5,233 bases of DNA from Caldisericaceae bacterium. GTDB taxonomy: Bacteria; Calditrichota; Calditrichia; Calditrichales; Calditrichaceae. Shown here piece by piece: positions 1 to 5,083 of the stretch. The notes beneath the pieces are model-generated. The model was given only the letters and a program-made list of their open reading frames with translations, was not told the DNA's origin and searched no databases. The number at the start of each line of letters is the position of its first letter. The first letter of the stretch is position 1. Location of the stretch: the NCBI GenBank assembly GCA_021160885.1, contig JAGHBR010000486.1:1-5233 (forward strand), given 5' to 3'. The translations under genes were made by a program, and so were the position numbers.

Positions 1-31
1 ATATTGTAGTGGTAATAAAATTTTTTGACAT
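1..31 (-). CDS. Possible 5' end of a methionyl-tRNA synthetase gene, cut by the window edge
   Basis: Read on the minus strand, an ATG at 31..29 opens a frame giving MSKNFITTTI before the window ends, and the next codon starts with T. Methionyl-tRNA synthetases often begin this way: a short basic start, then an F-x-TT-x-I strand, then an aromatic pair and the HIGH motif, as in MKFYVTTPIYYVN of the bacterial type. The HIGH motif would fall just outside the window. The frame lies on the same strand as the export genes, downstream of a candidate terminator. There is no clear Shine-Dalgarno site before the ATG, unlike the other genes here, which weakens the call. Ten residues cannot prove a family, so this is a hint only. 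Confidence 0.3.
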   Translation of the reverse strand, partial: MSKNFITTTI

Positions 32-78
32 GTTGTTTTTTAAGGACTTAACGCACTTTCCTGTTCAAGATGGGTTAA

Positions 79-125
79 AAAGAAAAACACAAGAAAACCG
101 GCAAATAAGCTCATCAGAATTTGCC
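79..125 (-). terminator. Candidate rho-independent terminator of the kinase-SLBB unit
   Basis: The arms GGCAAAT (100-106) and ATTTGCC (119-125) form a perfect 7-bp stem with a 12-nt loop. On the minus strand the hairpin is followed by GGTTTTCTTGTGTTTTTC, a T-rich but interrupted tract at about 82-99. It sits about 120 nt after the SLBB stop codon and before the possible next gene, where a terminator is expected. The long loop and broken T tract make it a weak example. Confidence 0.35.
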
Positions 126-157
126 AGTGGACTGACAACCTAATAAGAAAGCTCATT

Positions 158-186
158 TAAAATTCAACATTCAAAACTCAAAATTT
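158..186. repeat. A-rich low-complexity repeat of ATTCAA-like units
   Basis: Imperfect copies of a short unit run in tandem: AAAATTCAAC, then ATTCAAAACTC, then AAAATTT. A related A-rich ATTCAAA tract occurs on the other side of the gene block at about 5008-5022. Such degenerate tracts are frequent between genes in some bacterial genomes and do not encode protein. No function is assigned. Confidence 0.5.
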
Positions 187-242
187 GGCGAGAGAAAGGC
201 CGTTTTTATGGTTACCGAATTTCAGCCGCGGCTAGGCGACTT

Positions 243-740
243 TTAGAATATCCTCGTTAAATAGTACATGGCACTAAACAGAATGGCAATACTGGACGTT
301 ACGGAGAAGGCTTCTTTAACCATGTACCAATTGGTATGATTCACATAAACCACATCTCCTGGTTGTAACTTAATTTGCTCATCTGTAAGTTTGACTATTT
401 CTTCAAGATTGATCTTTAGTTCCTTCTTGATGATTTTGCCATTCTTATCTTTTTGGCTGCGGATAATTTGAATATTATCTAAATCGGCATAATTGGTTGG
501 TCCACCGGCCAAAGAAAGTAATTGAATTAAATTGGTGGAGCTGGAGACTTCATAAAGTCCAGGCTTTCGAACGAAGCCCCAAAGGCTAACCGTAATCGTA
601 ATATCGCCAGGTTTAGCATAATAATAGTTAACCGACTTCCCAGTAACATTCCGATTTGCCATATCCAGCTGATCCATCTGGGCAAAAAGAGGTACATTCA
701 ACAGCATGAGAAATAAGAAAGCAAACAGTCTCTTCAGCAT
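243..740 (-). CDS. Small secreted SLBB-domain polysaccharide export protein
   Basis: A 165-residue protein probably acting in the periplasm or outer membrane as a partner of the adjacent Wzc-like kinase in polysaccharide export. Residues 1-20 are a signal peptide: basic KR at 3-4, a hydrophobic run, then a likely cut after LFA (18-20). There is no lipobox cysteine. Residues 48-94 form an SLBB (beta-grasp) domain with the typical V-x-G-x-V-x-x-PG-x-Y and LLSLAGG features. LQPGDVVYV (125-133) matches the end of export-protein repeats. A hydrophobic C-terminal helix (about 143-162) could be a membrane anchor, as the C-terminal helices of Wza are. It is far shorter than Wza (about 380 residues). 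The N-terminal export domain is missing or reduced to YYYAKPGD (39-46). The frame stays open upstream to 890, but those codons overlap the kinase end and encode no signal peptide, so ATG at 740 is chosen. An AGGA lies 8 nt before it. The family call is firm; the exact role is inferred. Confidence 0.85.
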   Translation of the reverse strand: MLKRLFAFLFLMLLNVPLFAQMDQLDMANRNVTGKSVNYYYAKPGDITITVSLWGFVRKPGLYEVSSSTNLIQLLSLAGGPTNYADLDNIQIIRSQKDKNGKIIKKELKINLEEIVKLTDEQIKLQPGDVVYVNHTNWYMVKEAFSVTSSIAILFSAMYYLTRIF

Positions 741-753
741 AACCAAATTCCTA
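741..753 (-). promoter_or_regulatory. Ribosome binding site overlapping the kinase stop codon (translational coupling)
   Basis: On the minus strand the kinase stop TAG (753..751) runs into AGGA (752..749), which is 8 nt before the SLBB start ATG at 740. The stop codon supplies part of the Shine-Dalgarno sequence, so ribosomes finishing the kinase are well placed to start the SLBB gene. This supports the 740 start and a single transcript. Coupling is inferred from the arrangement. Confidence 0.6.
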
Positions 754-3129
754 TATTTCTTCTGAAGTTTGAGATTTTTGTTTTTTCGATTTCTTTCCTC
801 GGGAATGGCCATAAGTGTAATAGCCATAATAACCATAGTAACGGCTCTTGTACTGTCCGTAATAGCTACCATAGGCGCGTTTAATATCAAAATTATTCAT
901 TGCTACACCTAAGATGTGGGCATTTACGCGTTCCAGTTGTTCCAGCGAATGTTCCAGTTCATCATAAATGGTGGTACCTGCCAGAATAATCAGCAAGGTG
1001 CCTTCTACCTGTGTTGCCAGAATAGAAGCATCGGTTACAGCCAGTACCGGCGCTGTATCAAAAATGACCATATCGTACATGCGCTTTAATTTTTCAATCA
1101 GTTCATGCGTCTGCGGAGCGGCTAAAACTTCAGAGGGATTAGGTGGCACCAGCCCACAGGTCATCACCGAAAGGTGTGGAATCACATTATTATGGATAAT
1201 CTCTTCCAGCTCATTCTTGCCAAATAAATTATTAATAATTCCCGGCTCTTTGGGCAGGCCAAACAGGCGATGGATTGAAGGTCGTCTTAAGTCCGTATCA
1301 ACAAGTAAAGTATTAATTCCGGCCTGAGCAAAGGTAATCGCCAGATTGGAAGCAGTGGTCGTTTTACCCTCTTTCGGGTTAGGGCTGGTTACCAAAAAGC
1401 TTTTTAAAGGCTTATCCAGACGGGCAAACTGTAGGTTGGTACGCAAACGACGATAGCCTTCGGCCACTGAAGAACGCGGGCTTAGATAGGCCAACAAGTG
1501 ACTGTCTAACTTTGAATCGCCTGTATCTTCAGAAATTTCAGACAGCATTTGTGAATCCATACTGGGAATAACCGATAACGGTTTCCAGCCCCTCTTTTTC
1601 AGATCTTCCGGAGTACGGATGCTCACATCCAGATACTCTAACATAAAAACCAGGCCTATTCCCAATCCCAGACCTAACAAGGCGCCTAACATTAAATTCA
1701 TTCGCACTTTGGGAGAAATCGGCTCTTTTGGCACAATGGCTTCGTCAATAATTTCGATGTAACCGAACTGCGATTGCTCAGCAATGGTTGCTTCCTGATA
1801 TTTTTCTTCCACTAAAAGATAAAGTTTTTCAGCGCTTAAACGAGCACGCTGCAGACGGGCAAATTCAATACTTTTTTTAGGAATCCGTTCAAATTGCTTT
1901 TGATAATCAAGCAAAACTACTCCCAGGGCTTTCTTTTTTGCCTCCAGGGCCTGGAGTTGAATTTGGGTATCAAAAATTTTCTGCTTTACTTCTACCAAAT
2001 ATTTGGCCGGATCGGTTAACTGGCCAGGTAACACTGACTTTAAGTAATCATTGGTTCTTTTTTGAAGCTTCTTTCTAAGATTTTCGATCTGCGCATCAAT
2101 TTTTAGCAATTTTTCCTTGTAGATAGGGTCTTCTGTCGCATGTGGATTTTGAGAAATGGTAATGTCTTTTTCAACCTCCAGCCGGGCAATTTCTTCTTGC
2201 AACAAGCGGATATATGGATCACTGGCGTCACTCATTATTTTTGCTACATTCGGTTCCTGGCGAGCAATCTGTTTACGGTAAAAATTTAATGATTCTTTAA
2301 CGGATTGCAGTTCAATATCTACATTTTCATATTGTGCCTGAACCGTAGCAAGCTGGTCAATCACTTTTTGAGATTCATTGTCCACAGAAACAATACCGGT
2401 TTGTTCCATGTAGCGTTGTAACGCATTTTCTGCTTTGGCCAATTGTTCCTGTTTGGCAATTAATTGTTTTTCCAGGAATTCCCGCGCTGCTTTGGAGCGA
2501 GTTCTACTCATTCGCAAATTTCGATCGTAATAGGCCCTGGCGAATTGATTGGCGATTAAAGCAGCATCGCGCGGATCACCGCTTTTGGCAATGATCTTAA
2601 TGACCTCTGAATCACGTACCGGCTCAAACTCTACAGTTTGTGTTAGTTTTTCTGTTAATTCTTCTTCAGTCAAGATCTTTCTACCATCAGGATCGTCTTC
2701 CGGCGCGCGAATGCAAAATAAAATTTCGTTAGAATTATCATAGTATTTTTTTTCTAATAAAGATTTAGCTACAGCGTTGGCAACAGAACGGGATTTCAAA
2801 ATTTCCAGCTCATTATTCAGATTTTGTGCAAATCCTAGTCCGGCAGGATCAAACATTAACAAGCCTGCCCCCTGGCTCTTGCTTTGCGTATTGACCAGTA
2901 CCGTTGCCTGCGCCTGATAAACCGGTTGACTATTGATGGTATAAATCACAGACGTTAAAAATACAACAATAAAAGAGACCACGACTATCCACTTTCGCCG
3001 AAGAATGATTTGCAGGTAATCCTGCAGTTTCATTACTTCTTCTTCATTCTCCCAACCTGTGTAGGGCTGCATCACTGGCTTGCCATTACCTGGATAGCCA
3101 TCGCCGTTTGCCATTCTCTCACCACTCAT
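751..3129 (-). CDS. Polysaccharide co-polymerase and tyrosine autokinase (Wzc-like, PCP-2a/BY-kinase)
   Basis: A 792-residue inner-membrane protein that controls chain length and export of capsule or exopolysaccharide. A Wzz domain begins at about 34, with its first membrane helix at 47-65. A long periplasmic part (about 66-475) is rich in predicted coiled coil (about 205-290 and 305-410) and includes the GNVR-like segment near 425-450. The proline motif PKEPISP (467-473) leads into the second helix (about 478-498). The cytoplasmic kinase has the oligomerisation motif E557-x2-R560-x2-R563, Walker A ending EGKT (K589, T590), Walker A' LLVDTDLRRP (D611, D613) and Walker B MVIFDTAPV (D691). The tail 753-773 has 11 tyrosines. 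All catalytic motifs are intact. E. coli Wzc is about 720 residues; the extra length is mostly periplasmic. The start at 3129 has AGGG 5 nt upstream. Starts at codon 6 or 33 are possible, because homology begins only near MKLQDYLQ. No cognate phosphatase gene is present here. Confidence 0.95.
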   Translation of the reverse strand: MSGERMANGDGYPGNGKPVMQPYTGWENEEEVMKLQDYLQIILRRKWIVVVSFIVVFLTSVIYTINSQPVYQAQATVLVNTQSKSQGAGLLMFDPAGLGFAQNLNNELEILKSRSVANAVAKSLLEKKYYDNSNEILFCIRAPEDDPDGRKILTEEELTEKLTQTVEFEPVRDSEVIKIIAKSGDPRDAALIANQFARAYYDRNLRMSRTRSKAAREFLEKQLIAKQEQLAKAENALQRYMEQTGIVSVDNESQKVIDQLATVQAQYENVDIELQSVKESLNFYRKQIARQEPNVAKIMSDASDPYIRLLQEEIARLEVEKDITISQNPHATEDPIYKEKLLKIDAQIENLRKKLQKRTNDYLKSVLPGQLTDPAKYLVEVKQKIFDTQIQLQALEAKKKALGVVLLDYQKQFERIPKKSIEFARLQRARLSAEKLYLLVEEKYQEATIAEQSQFGYIEIIDEAIVPKEPISPKVRMNLMLGALLGLGLGIGLVFMLEYLDVSIRTPEDLKKRGWKPLSVIPSMDSQMLSEISEDTGDSKLDSHLLAYLSPRSSVAEGYRRLRTNLQFARLDKPLKSFLVTSPNPKEGKTTTASNLAITFAQAGINTLLVDTDLRRPSIHRLFGLPKEPGIINNLFGKNELEEIIHNNVIPHLSVMTCGLVPPNPSEVLAAPQTHELIEKLKRMYDMVIFDTAPVLAVTDASILATQVEGTLLIILAGTTIYDELEHSLEQLERVNAHILGVAMNNFDIKRAYGSYYGQYKSRYYGYYGYYTYGHSRGKKSKKQKSQTSEEI
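811..873 (-). other. Tyrosine-rich C-terminal phosphorylation cluster of the kinase
   Basis: These codons encode kinase residues 753-773, in which 11 of 21 residues are tyrosine in a YYG-x-YYG pattern, followed by a lysine-rich end (KKSKKQK). In BY-kinases this cluster is autophosphorylated by the neighbouring subunit of a ring, and its phosphorylation state controls assembly and polymer output. The cluster is among the denser ones, since E. coli Wzc has seven tyrosines. Confidence 0.85.
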
Positions 3130-3161
3130 TTTTTCCCTAATATTTTAATTTTTTTATTTAA

Positions 3162-3189
3162 TTGAACAAAAAAATTAAACTGGTATAAT
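3162..3189 (+). promoter_or_regulatory. Sigma70-like promoter sequence pointing away from the kinase gene (antisense)
   Basis: The plus strand carries TTGAAC (3162-3167), a 16-nt spacer and a perfect TATAAT (3184-3189). TGG before it gives an extended -10 (TGnTATAAT). Transcription would start near 3196 and run rightward, opposite to both neighbouring genes, into the 3' end of the PLP-enzyme gene. The spacer is very AT-rich, so a chance match is quite possible, and I saw no equally good minus-strand promoter for the kinase. Confidence 0.3.
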
Positions 3190-3218
3190 TTAAAATAAAA
3201 AGAGATTAAATATAACTA

Positions 3219-3269
3219 ATGGAATCTACTGCCTTTATGCTTAAAAATCAAGTAATTACACCAGATTAA
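3219..3269 (+). CDS. Possible 16-codon small ORF behind the antisense promoter
   Basis: ATG at 3219 opens a short frame reading MESTAFMLKNQVITPD and stopping with TAA at 3267-3269. It lies about 23 nt after the predicted start point of the rightward promoter and is followed by a hairpin. There is no proper Shine-Dalgarno site; the nearest purine stretch (AAAAAGAGA, about 3197-3205) is too far upstream. It matches no family I know and may be chance. It is listed only because it fits the promoter-ORF-hairpin order. Confidence 0.12.
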   Translation: MESTAFMLKNQVITPD

Positions 3270-3276
3270 TTGATTT
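3243..3276 (-). terminator. AT-stem hairpin at the stop codon of the PLP-enzyme gene
   Basis: Arms AAATCAA (3245-3251) and TTGATTT (3270-3276) pair over 7 bp. After one mismatch, TAAT (3253-3256) pairs with ATTA (3265-3268), leaving an 8-nt loop. On the minus strand the hairpin overlaps the stop codon of the PLP-enzyme gene, and its arm runs into TTTTT (3243-3247). This is the shape of an intrinsic terminator but with an almost pure AT stem, so it would be weak. It would separate the PLP-enzyme transcript from that of the kinase. Confidence 0.35.
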
Positions 3277-4399
3277 ATTTGTAAAATTTTTTAACAACCC
3301 GGATTAACTCCTCCATTTCTTTTTCGGTATTGTAAAAATGTGGGGCAATTCGAATTAATCCGTTACGCAACGAGCATACAATTTGCGACGACTCCAGTTC
3401 CCTGAACAAAGCATCGGCGTTTTTTGCTTTAAATGAATAAATACCGGACCAATGTGCTTTGTCTTTAGAATTGACAAAGGTCAAGCCCAATTTCCCAAGT
3501 TCTGAAACCAAAATTCCGCCTAAATGAATTAAATGTTGCTCTATATTCTTCAGTCCCACTTCACTCAACAACTCCACAGAAGCAGACAAAGCCATTAATC
3601 CTAAAAAATTGGCCGTTCCATATTCAAATCGTCGGGCATCTGGTAACAAATCAAGCCGATAGTCCAGAAATTGCCAGGCATTTTCCACTGCCAACCAACC
3701 AGTAAAAGCAGGTTCCAATTTCTTGAAAAGCTGCGGGGCAATGTACATAAAACCAGCGCCCATAGCACCCATCAACCATTTATGCCCGCCATTAGACAAA
3801 AAATCGATCTGGCAAGCTTCTACATCCAGTGGCAAAGCACCCAGACCTTGAATGCCATCAACTGAAAAAAGAATTCCATTATCTTTACAAAACTGGCCAA
3901 TGGTAGGCAAATCGTTACGAAAACCGTTGGAAAATTCCACATAGCTGATAGAGATCAGTCTGGTTTTATTCGTAACTACTTCTTTTATTCGGCTAAAATC
4001 AACAATTCCATTAGGTGCGGAAATTTTTTTTACGACGACTCCTTTTCTTTCCAGATTTAAAAATGGATACATGTTGCTTGGAAATTCGCAATCAGGGATG
4101 ATTATTTCATCGCCTGGCTGCCATTGCAATCCATTTACCAAATGATTAAATCCTTCTGAGGTATTGGTGATAAAGGCAATATTCTCCGGACGTGCATTTA
4201 TCAATTGAGCGAGCGTTTGCCGTGTTTTTTGGCGCAACTCATCGGCCGCCTGAAAAACATCAATGGAACCAAACTGGCGTTCATCAAGAAACCATTCTAA
4301 GCGGTCGGTAACGCGAGTGGAAAAAGGTGAAATGGCGGCATGATTTAAGTAAATTTTTTGAGCTGCAACGGGAAAAAGTTTTCGATATTCATCAAACAT
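3275..4399 (-). CDS. Class-V aminotransferase-fold PLP enzyme (isopenicillin-N-epimerase-like)
   Basis: A 374-residue cytoplasmic enzyme of fold-type I, using pyridoxal phosphate on an amino-acid substrate that cannot be named from sequence. Numbered from the ATG at 4399, the lysine that binds PLP is K207 in NGGHKW. D181 and Q184 of SVDGIQ contact the pyridine ring, T80-S81 sit at the phosphate site, and YLNHAA (17-22) is the usual N-terminal substrate loop. R350 in LIRIAPHFYN is the carboxylate-binding arginine. The R-x-G-x-x-C loop of cysteine desulfurases is absent, so SufS or CsdA function is unlikely. The closest pattern is the isopenicillin-N-epimerase/EgtE-like branch, a broad group of mostly unknown substrates. 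The frame could begin at GTG 4408, but that GTG is part of GAGGTG, a strong Shine-Dalgarno site 6 nt before ATG 4399, so ATG is chosen. It is divergent from the cupin gene. Confidence 0.85.
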   Translation of the reverse strand: MFDEYRKLFPVAAQKIYLNHAAISPFSTRVTDRLEWFLDERQFGSIDVFQAADELRQKTRQTLAQLINARPENIAFITNTSEGFNHLVNGLQWQPGDEIIIPDCEFPSNMYPFLNLERKGVVVKKISAPNGIVDFSRIKEVVTNKTRLISISYVEFSNGFRNDLPTIGQFCKDNGILFSVDGIQGLGALPLDVEACQIDFLSNGGHKWLMGAMGAGFMYIAPQLFKKLEPAFTGWLAVENAWQFLDYRLDLLPDARRFEYGTANFLGLMALSASVELLSEVGLKNIEQHLIHLGGILVSELGKLGLTFVNSKDKAHWSGIYSFKAKNADALFRELESSQIVCSLRNGLIRIAPHFYNTEKEMEELIRVVKKFYK

Positions 4400-4411
4400 A
4401 AGAAACACCTC
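4400..4411 (-). promoter_or_regulatory. Ribosome binding site deciding the PLP-enzyme start
   Basis: GAGGTG (4411..4406 on the minus strand) fully matches the 16S anti-Shine-Dalgarno sequence. It lies 6 nt before ATG at 4399. The upstream in-frame GTG (4408) is inside this site and has no ribosome site of its own, so it is unlikely to be the start. Confidence 0.75.
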
Positions 4412-4523
4412 AATTAATAATTTTAGAAAATTTTAACTTAATCGATTTTGCTTAACATTTCAATTCATTTTAGGAATTGCGACTTACGTTGAAACTACTT
4501 AATTTGGAAAAAGTTAACAATGG
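4412..4523. promoter_or_regulatory. Divergent promoter region between the PLP-enzyme and cupin genes
   Basis: The two genes face away from each other across this AT-rich stretch, so both promoters should lie here. Weak candidates exist. For the cupin (plus strand), TTGCGA (4477-4482), 17 nt, then TAATTT (4500-4505). For the PLP enzyme (minus strand), TTGAAA (4463..4458), 17 nt, then TAAGTT (4440..4435). Neither is a strong match. No clear operator palindrome was found. Confidence 0.35.
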
Positions 4524-4530
4524 AAAGGAG
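4524..4530 (+). promoter_or_regulatory. Strong ribosome binding site of the cupin gene
   Basis: AAAGGAG ends 5 nt before ATG at 4536, a near-consensus Shine-Dalgarno site that fixes the cupin start and suggests efficient translation. Confidence 0.85.
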
Positions 4531-4535
4531 AAAAA

Positions 4536-4889
4536 ATGTCCGTAAAAAAATTAAAAGACCTGCCCAGGGAACAAATAAATGGCGCCAAATTAACCTATAA
4601 ACAAGTATTGATTGGCCCTCAGGAAGGACCAAACTATGCCATGCGGCGTTTCATTATTGAGGTCGGTGGTTCCATGCCAAAGCACACCAATTCTGTGGAG
4701 CATGAACAACTTGTGTTACGTGGCAATGCAAGAATTGGTATTGGCGATCAGATTTTTGAAGTAGAAAAAGATGATGTCGTCTTTATTCCTGCCGACACCC
4801 CTCATTGGTACGAGAACATTGGTGATGAACCGTTTGAATTTTTGTGTGTGGTGCCTAACAAAGAAGATGTTATTTCCTTTGTTGAATAG
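4536..4889 (+). CDS. Small single-domain cupin protein
   Basis: A 117-residue cytoplasmic protein made of one conserved beta-barrel cupin domain (about 22-107), with no signal peptide or membrane segment. Motif 1 runs from GGSMPKH to LRGNARIGIG (44-70) and motif 2 is PADTPHWYENIG (85-96). In families of this kind three histidines and one acidic or amide residue hold a metal. Here H50, H56, E57/Q58 and H90 are the visible candidates. The usual second histidine of H-x-H is N52 (KHTNSVEHEQ), so the metal site may be altered. Such proteins range from enzymes (oxalate or sugar-acid related, dioxygenases) to sensors, and the substrate cannot be inferred. A strong Shine-Dalgarno site supports the start. 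The gene is divergent from the PLP-enzyme gene, which could imply shared regulation but not a proven shared pathway. No clear terminator follows. Confidence 0.85.
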   Translation: MSVKKLKDLPREQINGAKLTYKQVLIGPQEGPNYAMRRFIIEVGGSMPKHTNSVEHEQLVLRGNARIGIGDQIFEVEKDDVVFIPADTPHWYENIGDEPFEFLCVVPNKEDVISFVE

Positions 4890-4970
4890 TTAAACATCCT
4901 GCCATTGATTGTTCCAATCTAAGAGTTTCCATGGCTCATGGTGCTCGGCGGAAATGACAACTACCTGGTA

Positions 4971-5022
4971 AAATCCTGAAATACGAAATTCGAAATAAAT
5001 CCTGAATCCAAAATTCAAATTA
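4971..5022. repeat. A-rich degenerate tandem repeat with a duplicated AAATCCTGAA
   Basis: AAATCCTGAA occurs at 4971-4980 and again at 4997-5006, a 26-bp period, with GAAATTCGAAAT-like filler and a trailing AAAATTCAAATTAAG. The style is that of short-unit intergenic repeats and resembles the tract at 158-186. It has no coding potential that I trust. Confidence 0.55.
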
Positions 5023-5057
5023 AGAAACCTTTTAAAAAATCGGGGGTTCTCCAAACC

Positions 5058-5083
5058 TGTCATTCCGCGCTTGATGCGCAATC
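5058..5083. repeat. TGTCATTCCGC-type intergenic palindrome (REP-like)
   Basis: The run ATTCCGCG (5062-5069) pairs with TGCGCAAT (5075-5082), apart from one C-C mismatch and one G-T wobble, around a 5-nt loop. The flank TGTCATTCCGC and the loop CTTGAT belong to a widely seen class of dispersed bacterial palindromes whose usual form ends TGCGGAAT. This copy has C in place of a G in the right arm, as an ageing copy would. The class is recalled from general knowledge; copy number in this genome is unknown. Confidence 0.55.

Larger units (their letters stand above)
32..242. other. Non-coding spacer after the export genes
   Basis: No open frame of credible length or codon pattern is seen on either strand. 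The stretch contains a 7-bp hairpin followed by a T-rich tract on the minus strand, an A-rich ATTCAA-type repeat, and a GC-rich patch near 187-238 that stands out from the AT-rich surroundings. If the left-edge frame is a gene, its promoter should lie here, but I could not identify a convincing -35/-10 pair. Confidence 0.6.

Noticed and set aside
187..206. GGC/GCC stem followed by GTTTTT as a plus-strand terminator
   Set aside because: The stem is only 3 bp, and no plus-strand gene is present upstream to terminate.
224..233. Perfect 10-bp palindrome AGCCGCGGCT just after the SLBB stop
   Set aside because: There is no loop for a hairpin and no T tract after it. A single short palindrome is not enough to call an operator.
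741..890. Upstream extension of the SLBB frame to an ATG at 890
   Set aside because: It overlaps the kinase coding end, has no ribosome site advantage, and would bury a clear signal peptide at internal position 51.
968..1327. 119-codon open frame on the plus strand
   Set aside because: It lies wholly inside the kinase domain on the opposite strand, has no recognisable domain, and the minus frame there encodes intact Walker motifs.
2549..2743. 64-codon open frame on the plus strand
   Set aside because: Antisense shadow within the conserved Wzz region of the kinase; no ribosome site or domain.
3671..3865. 64-codon open frame on the plus strand
   Set aside because: Antisense to the active-site region of the PLP enzyme; no sign of independent coding.
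5034..5058. Minus-strand hairpin GGTT/AACC followed by a T run
   Set aside because: The stem is only 4-5 bp, the T run is displaced by several bases, and no gene upstream on that strand is visible.
4890..5081. 63-codon open frame on the minus strand
   Set aside because: It is built largely from the repeat sequences (palindrome and A-rich tract), begins inside the palindrome and has no ribosome site. Such repeats often yield spurious frames. The last 20 or so codons look somewhat protein-like, so a decayed gene end is not fully excluded.
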